From Thermoplasmata archaeon (lineage in GTDB: Archaea > Thermoplasmatota > Thermoplasmata > Lutacidiplasmatales > UBA184), in the NCBI GenBank assembly GCA_030040755.1, contig JASHTC010000039.1, forward strand, positions 1-10,382: a stretch of DNA of 10,382 nt, given 5' to 3'. Position 1 is the first letter of the stretch; the number at the start of each line of letters is the position of its first letter. Shown one piece after another: positions 1-6,326 of the stretch. A program made the translations under genes and the position numbers. The notes under the pieces are model-generated. The model had not been told where the DNA came from. It saw only the letters and a list, made by a program, of their open reading frames with translations, and searched no databases.

Positions 1-1
1 G

Positions 2-1075
2 CTTTTCCAGCGTCAGGACCCGTACGTGGTCCCGACCTCGTTCCAGTACCAGCAGTACGGTCGAGCCCTCTCCTTCCACTCGGTCTACTCGTTCCTGCCG
101 CTCCTGATGTTCGCGCAGGTCCCGGGCCTCAACTACAAGTGGTTCGCCCTTGCCGCCTGGGCCGGGATGGTCCTCGTTGCGCGTCGTCGGTTCGACACGG
201 CGGTGATGCTGGCCCAGCCGTACCTGGCGATCCTCGCCGCGAACGGCTACAACGACCTGGTCGTGCTCCTCCTCTTGACCGTCGGGTTCGTCGGCTGGGA
301 GGGACGCCGTCAAAAGTGGGCGGAGTGGCTCGCGCTCGGGTGTCTTCAGGTCGCCAGCGTCCTCGTGGTCGCCTACCACCTCGTACGAGGGGACGGACGC
401 AACGTCGTCCTCACGCTCGTCATCGCTGGCGCGTTCTTGGTTCCCTTCGTGCTCTGGAGCGGGGCCGGCGTCCTGTGTCCCGCCCTCACGGGGGACCGCC
501 TTTCGGCCTGCGGGAGTGGGGCGGCGCTCTCCCACCATCTGGACGACTCCGTCTGGCTCGTCTGGGGGGTCGCGGTGTTCTACGCCCCGCTGCTCGGGGC
601 GTTGCGCCGTCGGGCCGCCGCCGGCTGGACCGCACGGCTCCTGCGGCGGCTTCGACTCTCGCTCGACGACGCGCTGCGCCTGCCCGCGTTCCTGGTCGTC
701 GGGATCTCGGGAGTCTTCGTCAACCTCTGCGTCTTCACCGTGCTCGGCCTCCGCCTCCCGGCCACCCCCGACGCGGTCTACCTCGCGAGCGCGGGTGCCT
801 TTGCGGTGGCGCTCTGCTGGAACTTCTCCTGGAACCGTGCCTGGGCGTTCGCCGGCCGAGGAGGACACTCGACCGCCTACCATTTCGGACTCTACGGATT
901 GATCCAGCTCGGGGCCCTCGCGGTCAACCTCGTCGTCCTCGCGGGGGCCGTCGGCCTCGGAGCGTCCAACCTCGAGGGCCAGCTCGTCGGCATCATCGTG
1001 GCGAGCCTGCTGGGCTACGGCCTGAACCTCCGGTGGAACTTCCGCGCCCCGGTCGTCCAGTCGCGGCCCGGATGA
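2..1075 (+). CDS. Polytopic membrane protein (GT-C-like) fused to C-terminal GtrA domain, 5' partial
   Basis: The frame is open to the left edge, so the true start lies outside the window; the GTG at 26 is internal. The visible 357 residues hold two parts. The first (to about nt 640) is a multi-spanning membrane region with the motifs DPYV, QYGR, LNYKW and AANGYND, shared with the protein at 7548-8702. The second (about nt 674-1048) is a GtrA-like domain of four membrane helices with the family signatures WNFSWNRAWAF and LNLRWNF. GtrA-family proteins are implicated in translocating or handling polyprenyl-linked sugars. The DPY motif follows where a first extracytoplasmic loop should be, like the acidic D/E motif of GT-C glycosyltransferases, so a lipid-sugar-dependent glycosyltransferase fused to GtrA is plausible but inferred. 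Two cysteines (nt about 476 and 509) align with two in the paralogue and may form a disulfide. The gene may be translationally coupled to what follows (ATGA at its stop). I am sure of GtrA, unsure of the catalytic role. Confidence 0.8.
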   Translation, partial: LFQRQDPYVVPTSFQYQQYGRALSFHSVYSFLPLLMFAQVPGLNYKWFALAAWAGMVLVARRRFDTAVMLAQPYLAILAANGYNDLVVLLLLTVGFVGWEGRRQKWAEWLALGCLQVASVLVVAYHLVRGDGRNVVLTLVIAGAFLVPFVLWSGAGVLCPALTGDRLSACGSGAALSHHLDDSVWLVWGVAVFYAPLLGALRRRAAAGWTARLLRRLRLSLDDALRLPAFLVVGISGVFVNLCVFTVLGLRLPATPDAVYLASAGAFAVALCWNFSWNRAWAFAGRGGHSTAYHFGLYGLIQLGALAVNLVVLAGAVGLGASNLEGQLVGIIVASLLGYGLNLRWNFRAPVVQSRPG

Positions 1076-1079
1076 GCGG

Positions 1080-1100
1080 GACCCCCCCTGCGGAGGGGTC
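1080..1100 (+). terminator. GC-rich hairpin just after the first stop codon
   Basis: GACCCC at 1080-1085 pairs perfectly with GGGGTC at 1095-1100; the loop can close further by pairing 1087-1088 with 1092-1093. It starts four bases after the stop at 1075 and has no T-run. It could attenuate or end transcription, or simply sit in the short region coupling the two genes. Stem is certain, role is not. Confidence 0.35.
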
Positions 1101-1145
1101 GTCGCCGTTTCAGAGTCCGCGGACCTGGCCCCGTCCGAGAGCGCG

Positions 1146-1985
1146 TTGACCGGCCCTCCCCCTCCGCCCGGCTCCGATCCCGAAGCCCGGCCGCTCCGCC
1201 GGCTCCGGCTCCGTGGCGAACAGGAGACGCTCGTCATCCCGCTCTACGCCCGAGCGCTGGACTATCGCTCGAAGCACTCGATCCTCAAGGACCGGAAATC
1301 GAGCGAGCTGGTCGACCAGATCGACTTCGACTTTGAGAAGCTGCGCAGCGCCGGCGGCCCGCTCCTCGCCGTCCGGGCCCGCCAACTGGATGAGTGGACC
1401 CGCGGGTTCATCGGCCGGACCCCGAACGGCGTAGTCCTGAACCTCGGGTGCGGCCTGGACACCCGGATCTCGAGGGTCGCTCCCCCGCCGACCCTCCGCT
1501 GGTACGACGTCGACTTCCCCGGGGTCATCGAACTGCGCCGGAACTTCTTCTCGGACGGTGGCGGGTATCGGATGCTCGGTGCCTCGGTCACCGACCCGGG
1601 CTGGCTGGACTCCGTCCCGAACGACCAGCCGGTGATGGCGGTCGCGGACGGAGTGCTGGAGTATCTGGGCGAGGAGGAGGTGCGGACCCTGTTCCACCGA
1701 CTGACCAAGAGATTCTCGCACGGTCGCCTCGCCTTCGATGTCATGAACTCCTGGGCGCTCGCGACCGGCAACGCGCATCTCCAGGGAAGGAGCGAGGCCC
1801 GGCTCCGGTGGGCCGTCGACGACCTCCGTACGGTCGACGCGCTCGACCCCCGACTGCGGAGGACCGCGGCCGTCCCGATGCTCCCGTCCAGGTATCTCCC
1901 GCTCGGGAAACGGGTCCTGTTCGCGGTCGCTTACCTCGTCCCGAGGCTCCGCACCACGGTCCGACTCCTCTGCTACGAGTTCTAG
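1146..1985 (+). CDS. Class I SAM-dependent methyltransferase, LCM/TcmP-like O-methyltransferase
   Basis: The 279-residue protein matches the leucine carboxyl methyltransferase (LCM) superfamily, which includes TcmP-like and PpmM-like polyketide and carboxyl O-methyltransferases. What shows it: VRARQLDEW before the fold (residues 77-84), the SAM-binding glycine motif NLGCGLDTR (99-107), DVDFP (121-125) as the acidic strand end, and VADGVLEYLGEEEV (about 165), the family's usual 'EG.l.YL' block. The TTG at 1146 is the only start codon of the ATG/GTG/TTG set before the conserved region, and no good Shine-Dalgarno precedes it. The frame stays open upstream into the previous gene. The N-terminal 20 residues are proline- and arginine-rich and probably unstructured. 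The protein substrate or small-molecule target cannot be told from sequence. It lies 70 bp downstream of the GtrA-fusion gene on the same strand and converges on pntB. The family call is firm, the start less so. Confidence 0.85.
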   Translation: MTGPPPPPGSDPEARPLRRLRLRGEQETLVIPLYARALDYRSKHSILKDRKSSELVDQIDFDFEKLRSAGGPLLAVRARQLDEWTRGFIGRTPNGVVLNLGCGLDTRISRVAPPPTLRWYDVDFPGVIELRRNFFSDGGGYRMLGASVTDPGWLDSVPNDQPVMAVADGVLEYLGEEEVRTLFHRLTKRFSHGRLAFDVMNSWALATGNAHLQGRSEARLRWAVDDLRTVDALDPRLRRTAAVPMLPSRYLPLGKRVLFAVAYLVPRLRTTVRLLCYEF

Positions 1986-1998
1986 GAGGGCCCCTCGC

Positions 1999-2014
1999 CC
2001 CCCGAGAGCGGGGG
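1999..2014. terminator. Hairpin between convergent methyltransferase and pntB genes
   Basis: CCCCCG at 1999-2004 pairs with CGGGGG at 2009-2014 around an AGAG tetraloop. It sits in the 32-bp gap between two convergent stop codons, where a bidirectional terminator is expected. There is no T-run on either strand, so function is inferred from position and stem. Confidence 0.4.
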
Positions 2015-2017
2015 TCG

Positions 2018-3415
2018 TCAGTCCATCTTCTTGAGCGCCGTGACGAGCTTCCCCACCGCCGCCTGGGCGTCGCCGTACAGCATGTGGCAGTTGTCCTTGT
2101 AGAACAGGTCGTTCTCGATGCCGGCGAACCCCTTGCCCTGGCCGCGCTTGATGACGATGACGTTGTGCGCGTTCTCGACATCCAGGATCGGCATCCCCTG
2201 GAGCGGGCTGCCGGCCCGGTGGGCGGCCGGGTTGACCACGTCGTTCGCCCCGATGACGAGCACGACGTCCACGTTGGAGAACTCGGGGTTGATCTCGTCC
2301 CGGTCGAACAGCTTGTCGTAGGAGATCCCCGCCTCGGCGAGGAGGACGTTCATGTGGCCGGGCATCCGGCCCGCGACGGGGTGGATCGCGAACTTCACCG
2401 TGACCCCCCGCGCCTCGAGGAGGTCGGCGAGCTCCTTGACCTTCTGCTGGGCCTGCGCGACCGCCATCCCGTACCCCGGCGCCACCACGACCGTGTTCGC
2501 GTAGGCGAGCATCGCCGCGACGTCCTCGGCCTCGATGGGCTTCATCGACCCGTGGATGGTCGTCCCCGTCTCCTCGGTCGCGCCGAACGCGCCGAACAGG
2601 ACGTTCCCCACGCTACGGTTCATCGCCTTGGCCATGAGGAGGGTCAAGAGCGAACCCGCGGCCCCGACCAGCGTCCCCGCGATGACCATCGCGTACCCCG
2701 CGTCGCCCAGCGGCCCGCTGACGAGCGCGAACCCGTCCAGCGCGACCGCGATCCCCGTGAGCGCGTTGAACAGGCTGATGACGACCGGCATGTCGGCCCC
2801 GCCGATCGGCAGGGCGAGCAGGAGGCCGAACAGGATCATCAGCACGAAGAACGGCAGGAGCCAGACCGTCTGGGTCATCCACACCGCGTAGACGCCGAAC
2901 CCGACGCCGACCACGAGGACCGCGATGTTCGTCGGCTGCTGCACCGGATAGACGATCGGCTTCGACCGGAGCCATCCCTGGAGCTTCAGGAAGGCGATCA
3001 TGCTCCCCGCGATCGAGGTCGCTCCGATGACCGCGCCCGCGAGGGCGAGACCCGAGATGGAGGTGTTGGAGAGGTTGCCGAGCATCTCGACGGCGCCAAT
3101 GGCCGCGGCCGACCCGCCTCCCATGCCGTTGAAAATCGCGACCATCTGCGGCATCGCGGTCATCTGGACCACGCGCGCCCAGTACCACCCCGCGAGGCTC
3201 CCGAGGATCACCCCGAGCGCGATCAGCGGGAAGTTCGGATAGCGCAGGCCGGGGATCACGAACGTGACCGCGACGGCGATCAGCATCGCGACGCCGGCCT
3301 GGACGATCCCGCGGCGGGCGGTCGCCGGCGAGCTCATCGCCCGCAGGCCGAGGATGAACACGAGGACCGCGACGACGTAGACCGCGTCGACCAGCGGCTC
3401 CTGCCAGGCGATCAC
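2018..3415 (-). CDS. pntB: NAD(P) transhydrogenase subunit beta
   Basis: Beta subunit of the proton-translocating transhydrogenase, which uses the proton gradient to drive hydride transfer from NADH to NADP+. The 465 residues are the usual full length. Residues 1-265 form the membrane domain (dII) with conserved MPQMVAIFNGMGGG (88-101) and GADMPVVISLFNALTG (206-221). The C-terminal NADP(H)-binding domain (dIII) has the nucleotide fingerprint VVAPGYGMAVAQAQ (310-323), HPVAGRMPGHMNVLLAEA (345-362), GANDVVNP (389-396) and KRGQGKGFAGIEN (423-435), matching the KR-x(4)-GYAG-x-xN loop that closes over NADP. The start is a GTG whose bases overlap the TGA of pntA2 (GTGA), so the two are probably translationally coupled. 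It is the last gene of the operon and converges on the methyltransferase gene. Nothing looks broken. Confidence 0.97.
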   Translation of the reverse strand: MIAWQEPLVDAVYVVAVLVFILGLRAMSSPATARRGIVQAGVAMLIAVAVTFVIPGLRYPNFPLIALGVILGSLAGWYWARVVQMTAMPQMVAIFNGMGGGSAAAIGAVEMLGNLSNTSISGLALAGAVIGATSIAGSMIAFLKLQGWLRSKPIVYPVQQPTNIAVLVVGVGFGVYAVWMTQTVWLLPFFVLMILFGLLLALPIGGADMPVVISLFNALTGIAVALDGFALVSGPLGDAGYAMVIAGTLVGAAGSLLTLLMAKAMNRSVGNVLFGAFGATEETGTTIHGSMKPIEAEDVAAMLAYANTVVVAPGYGMAVAQAQQKVKELADLLEARGVTVKFAIHPVAGRMPGHMNVLLAEAGISYDKLFDRDEINPEFSNVDVVLVIGANDVVNPAAHRAGSPLQGMPILDVENAHNVIVIKRGQGKGFAGIENDLFYKDNCHMLYGDAQAAVGKLVTALKKMD

Positions 3416-3714
3416 GGACCGCCCCCCTTCTTCTTCGAGCGGTCGAACATCGCGAGGATCCGCTCGGTGACCACGTAGCCACCGGTGACGTTCATCGCCC
3501 CCATGATCACGGCGACCAGTCCCACCCCCTGCTCGACCGGGGTCGTGCTGAACCCGAGGGCGACGATCGCGCCGACGAGCACGATCCCGTGGATAAAGTT
3601 CGAGCCCGACATCAGCGGGGTGTGGAGGAGGACCGGGACGCGGCTGATGACCTCGTAGCCCACGAACGCCGCGAGGATGCCGATGAACAGCGCGGTCCAG
3701 AGGTCCGCGGCCAT
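3412..3714 (-). CDS. pntA2: NAD(P) transhydrogenase subunit alpha part 2 (membrane segment)
   Basis: A 100-residue protein corresponding to the membrane part of PntA when the alpha subunit is split in two, as in Rhodospirillum-type and many other enzymes. It shows the characteristic run GYEVISRVPVLLHTPLMSGS (about residues 19-38), followed by two to three hydrophobic helices with NFIHGIVLVGA and GAMNVTGGYVVTERIL, ending in a short lysine-rich tail (RSKKKGGG). With the PntB membrane domain it forms the proton path. The ATG at 3714 lies four bases after the pntA1 stop, and its own TGA overlaps the GTG of pntB. This spacing says the three subunits are made from one message. Confidence 0.96.
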   Translation of the reverse strand: MAADLWTALFIGILAAFVGYEVISRVPVLLHTPLMSGSNFIHGIVLVGAIVALGFSTTPVEQGVGLVAVIMGAMNVTGGYVVTERILAMFDRSKKKGGGP

Positions 3715-3718
3715 CGAC

Positions 3719-4858
3719 CTACTTCCCTCCCGCGATCGCGTCGCGCGTCGGGGCGTGCGTGACCGCTCCGTTCCAGGTCAGGAGGCTCGCGGCGAGGATC
3801 TCGTCCTTGTACTCCGGGACGAGGGTTCCGTCGGGCGCCACGAGCAGCTTGAGGAACGACTCGAGGTTCTTCGCGTACATCTGGCTGGCCGACAGCGGAA
3901 CCTGGCTCGGCAGGTTCAGCGGGCCGACGATGGTCACCCCATGGATGTCGACCTGTTGGCCGGCCTGCGTCAGCTCGCAGTTGCCGCCGGACTCGGCGGC
4001 GAGGTCGACGATCACCGAGCCCGCGTGCATCCGGTCCACCATCTCCCGGCGCACCAGGAGCGGGGCCCGCCGACCGGGGACGTTGGCGGTCGTGATGACG
4101 ATGTCGGCCTCGGCGACCGCCTTCGCCACCATCTCGGCTTCCTGCTTCTTCTCCTCGTCCGTGAGCTCTCGGGCGTAGCCCCCGGTGCCCTCCGCGTTGA
4201 TCTGCAGCTCGAGGAATTTCGCCCCGAGGCTGCGCACCTGCTCACCCGCGGCCCGACGCACATCGTAGGCCTCCACGATCGCCCCGAGGCGTCGGGCAGT
4301 CGCGATCGCCATCAGGCCCGCGACGCCGGCCCCCAGGATCAGGACCCGGGCGGGACGGATCGTCCCGGCGGCGGTCGTGAGCATCGGGAGGAACTTCGGA
4401 CAGAGGCTCGAGCCCAGCAGGACCGCCTTGTAGCCGGCGACGGTCGCTTGCGACGAGAGCACGTCCATGCTCTGCGCCCGAGTGATCCGTGGGAGGAGCT
4501 CCAAGGCGAACGAGGTGAGCTTCTGGTCGCGCATCTTGGCGACCCGGTCGAGGTTGCGGCCGGGGTTCATGACCGCGACCACGACCGTTCCGGCCGGCAT
4601 CCCCGCGATCTCGTCCAGGGTCGGGGGCTGGAGCTTCACGACGACCGCGGCCGAGGCGAGGAGGGCCGTCCGGTCCGTCTCGACCCGGGCTCCGGCCTTG
4701 CTGTATTCCGAGTCCGGGTACCCCGCGGCCACGCCGGCCCCCGACTGAAGGGCCACTTCGAACCCGCCCTTGACCATTCGAGGAACGACCTCGGGGGTCA
4801 GCGCCACCCGCGCCTCTCCGGGAGCGACCTCCGTGAGAACAACAGCACGAATTACCAT
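3719..4858 (-). CDS. pntA1: NAD(P) transhydrogenase subunit alpha part 1 (NAD-binding)
   Basis: Soluble NAD(H)-binding domain (dI) of the transhydrogenase. It opens with the alanine-dehydrogenase/PNT N-terminal signature EVAPGEARVALTPEVV (residues 10-25). RITRAQSMDVLSSQA (124-138) carries the Gln and Asp (129 and 132) of the RQD loop that contacts nicotinamide. The Rossmann fingerprint is LGAGVAGLMA (175-184), and the C-terminus ends with the conserved LTWNGAVTHAP. I chose the ATG at 4858 because the protein then begins MVIRAVVLTE, as family members do. An in-frame TTG at 4867 would add three residues and coincides with the predicted transcript start, so a leaderless TTG start cannot be excluded. 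First gene of the operon pntA1-pntA2-pntB, divergent from the flavoenzyme gene. Confidence 0.96.
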   Translation of the reverse strand: MVIRAVVLTEVAPGEARVALTPEVVPRMVKGGFEVALQSGAGVAAGYPDSEYSKAGARVETDRTALLASAAVVVKLQPPTLDEIAGMPAGTVVVAVMNPGRNLDRVAKMRDQKLTSFALELLPRITRAQSMDVLSSQATVAGYKAVLLGSSLCPKFLPMLTTAAGTIRPARVLILGAGVAGLMAIATARRLGAIVEAYDVRRAAGEQVRSLGAKFLELQINAEGTGGYARELTDEEKKQEAEMVAKAVAEADIVITTANVPGRRAPLLVRREMVDRMHAGSVIVDLAAESGGNCELTQAGQQVDIHGVTIVGPLNLPSQVPLSASQMYAKNLESFLKLLVAPDGTLVPEYKDEILAASLLTWNGAVTHAPTRDAIAGGK

Positions 4859-4886
4859 AGGTATCAATCCGGGGCGTACCGGACGA

Positions 4887-4896
4887 GATTATACGC
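4887..4896. promoter_or_regulatory. TATA-like box shared by divergent pnt operon and lhgO-like gene
   Basis: GATTATACGC is an AT-rich island in a very GC-rich region. Read on the minus strand as GCGTATAATC, it is centred about 33 bases upstream of the pntA1 ATG, giving a predicted start of transcription near 4865 and a very short or absent leader. Read on the plus strand it could serve the 4954 gene with a leader of about 37 bases. Only 95 bp separate the two start codons, so one element may serve both directions. Confidence 0.5.
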
Positions 4897-4953
4897 TTGG
4901 TGCCTCGGGCACGAGGGGTGGTCCCGGCGCCCCGACAGGCCCCGCACGGTTCC

Positions 4954-6168
4954 ATGGGCGAACGGTTCGATATCGTGGTCGTCGGAGGGGGGATCGTCGG
5001 TCTCGCGACGGCCCGCTCCCTGCGGCGCCACCGGCCCGAAGACTCCCTCGCGCTGCTGGAGAAAGAGCCCGAACTGGCCGCTCACCAGACGGGGCACAAC
5101 AGCGGGGTCATCCACTCCGGGATCTTCTACGCCCCCGGTTCGCTCAAGGCACGCCTGACCCGGGAGGGGCGGGCAGAGCTCCTGGCGTTCTGCGCCGCGG
5201 AGAAGATCGCGACCCGACCCACCGGCAAGCTCGTGGTCGCGTCGGACGCCTCTGAGATGCCGGCTCTCGACCGGCTGATGACCCAGGCCCGGGCGAACGG
5301 CGTCCCGGGAGTCATGCGCCTGGACCGGCCCGCCATGGACGCGGCCGCCCCCGGAGTCGCGGGGGTCGCTGCGCTCTGGGTGCCGTCCACCGCGATCGTC
5401 GACTACCCGGGCGTGGCCCAGCGGCTCGGACGTCAGCTCGAGGCGGCGGGCGTCCGGGTGAGCCGCGGCGCCGAGGTCACGGCGGCGGAACCCCGCCCCG
5501 ACGGGTGGCATCTGGAGACGGGAGCCGGCGGACTCGACGCGCGGTTCATAGTGAACTGCGCGGGCCTCGACGCCGACCTGCTCGCCCGGCGCCTGGGGAC
5601 CGACCCGACCGTGAGCATCGTTCCGTTCCGTGGCGACTACTACGAGCTCGAGGGGACCCCACGCTCCGGGATCCACGCGCTCGTCTACCCAGTGCCCGAC
5701 CCGCGGTTCCCGTTCCTCGGCGTGCACCTCACCCCGACGGTGCGGGGGACGGTGCTCGCCGGCCCGAACGCGGCCCTCGCCCTCGACCGGGAAGGGTACC
5801 ACCGAGGGGCCGTCGATGGCCGCGAACTGGTGCGGCTCGCCGAGTTCCCGGGAGTATGGGCGATGCTCCGTAGATATCCGGGAATGGCCGCGCACGAGTG
5901 GCTACGCTCCTGGGGCCGGGAGGAGTTCCTCTACGCGATACGGAAGCTCTGGCCGTCGGTCGAGCTCGAGGACCTCGGAGCCCGCTACAGCGGGGTGCGC
6001 GCCCAGGCGATCCGCCCGGACGGTACGCTCGAGGAGGACTTCGTCCTGCGCCCGGGGCCGCACGCGCTGCACGTCATCAACGCCCCCAGCCCGGCGGCCA
6101 CGGCCTCCTTCGCGATCGCCGAGGAGGTGGTCCGCGCCGCGGGGTTCGCCGGGGCGGTCAGAGAGTGA
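4954..6168 (+). CDS. lhgO: FAD-dependent L-2-hydroxyglutarate oxidase/dehydrogenase family protein
   Basis: A 404-residue flavoprotein of the DAO family closest to LhgO (YgaF), which oxidises L-2-hydroxyglutarate to 2-oxoglutarate and passes electrons to oxygen or the membrane quinone pool. It starts with the dinucleotide fold FDIVVVGGGIVGLATARSL (5-23). The most specific signature is HQTGHNSGVIHSGIFYAPGS (44-63), hallmark of this family. RPTGKLVVA, IVPFRGDYYEL and the C-terminal APSPAATASFAIAEEVV FAD contact are also typical. ATG 4954 places the fold at the very N-terminus; an upstream GTG would add 19 proline- and arginine-rich residues with no family support. No Shine-Dalgarno is visible. 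It is divergent from the transhydrogenase operon. Related DAO enzymes (glycerol-3-phosphate dehydrogenase, for example) are less likely because of the HNSGVIHSGIFY block. Substrate is inferred from family. Confidence 0.92.
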   Translation: MGERFDIVVVGGGIVGLATARSLRRHRPEDSLALLEKEPELAAHQTGHNSGVIHSGIFYAPGSLKARLTREGRAELLAFCAAEKIATRPTGKLVVASDASEMPALDRLMTQARANGVPGVMRLDRPAMDAAAPGVAGVAALWVPSTAIVDYPGVAQRLGRQLEAAGVRVSRGAEVTAAEPRPDGWHLETGAGGLDARFIVNCAGLDADLLARRLGTDPTVSIVPFRGDYYELEGTPRSGIHALVYPVPDPRFPFLGVHLTPTVRGTVLAGPNAALALDREGYHRGAVDGRELVRLAEFPGVWAMLRRYPGMAAHEWLRSWGREEFLYAIRKLWPSVELEDLGARYSGVRAQAIRPDGTLEEDFVLRPGPHALHVINAPSPAATASFAIAEEVVRAAGFAGAVRE

Positions 6169-6235
6169 CCCGTCCGAGATGCACCTCCGAGCTGGCTCCC
6201 TCGCGGTCGGTGGCCGGGGTCGTAGGATGCGCGAG

Positions 6236-6273
6236 GACCTCGTGGGCGGACCCGCGTCGGCGGCCACGAGGTC
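6236..6273 (+). terminator. Strong hairpin downstream of lhgO-like gene
   Basis: GACCTCGTGG at 6236-6245 and CCACGAGGTC at 6264-6273 are perfect inverted repeats, with an 18-base GC-rich loop. The hairpin begins 68 bases after the flavoenzyme stop and ends 53 bases before the methyltransferase ATG. No T-run follows. It is probably a transcript end or 3'-end stabilising structure for lhgO, but a regulatory role for the downstream gene is possible. Confidence 0.4.
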
Positions 6274-6293
6274 GTAGGTGGCCCCTGCACCCT

Positions 6294-6300
6294 GTTATCA
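6294..6300 (+). promoter_or_regulatory. Weak TATA-like element of DNA methyltransferase gene
   Basis: GTTATCA is the only AT-rich stretch upstream of the ATG at 6327. It lies about 27-33 bases before that codon, the spacing expected for a leaderless archaeal transcript. The first GGTACC palindrome sits between it and the start codon. Confidence 0.35.
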
Positions 6301-6302
6301 AG

Positions 6303-6316
6303 GCGAGGTACCTCGC
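6303..6316. promoter_or_regulatory. Palindrome 1, candidate operator upstream of methyltransferase start
   Basis: GCGAGGTACCTCGC is a perfect 14-bp palindrome lying between the TATA-like element and the ATG at 6327. Its core GAGGTACCTC recurs exactly at 6336-6345, 31 bp away centre to centre, about three helical turns. A repressor dimer bound here would block transcription start. Function is inferred. Confidence 0.45.
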
Positions 6317-6326
6317 ATCGCCGGCC

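Noticed and set aside
1394..3478. 694-codon plus-strand open frame opposite the pnt genes
   Set aside because: It crosses the methyltransferase gene and lies antisense to pntB, whose conserved motifs are unmistakable. The translation is Arg/Asp/His-rich, typical of a GC-rich shadow frame.
4897..4953. GTG at 4897 as start of the flavoenzyme
   Set aside because: It would overlap the predicted promoter and add a proline/arginine-rich leader ahead of the FAD fold. ATG 4954 gives the normal N-terminus.
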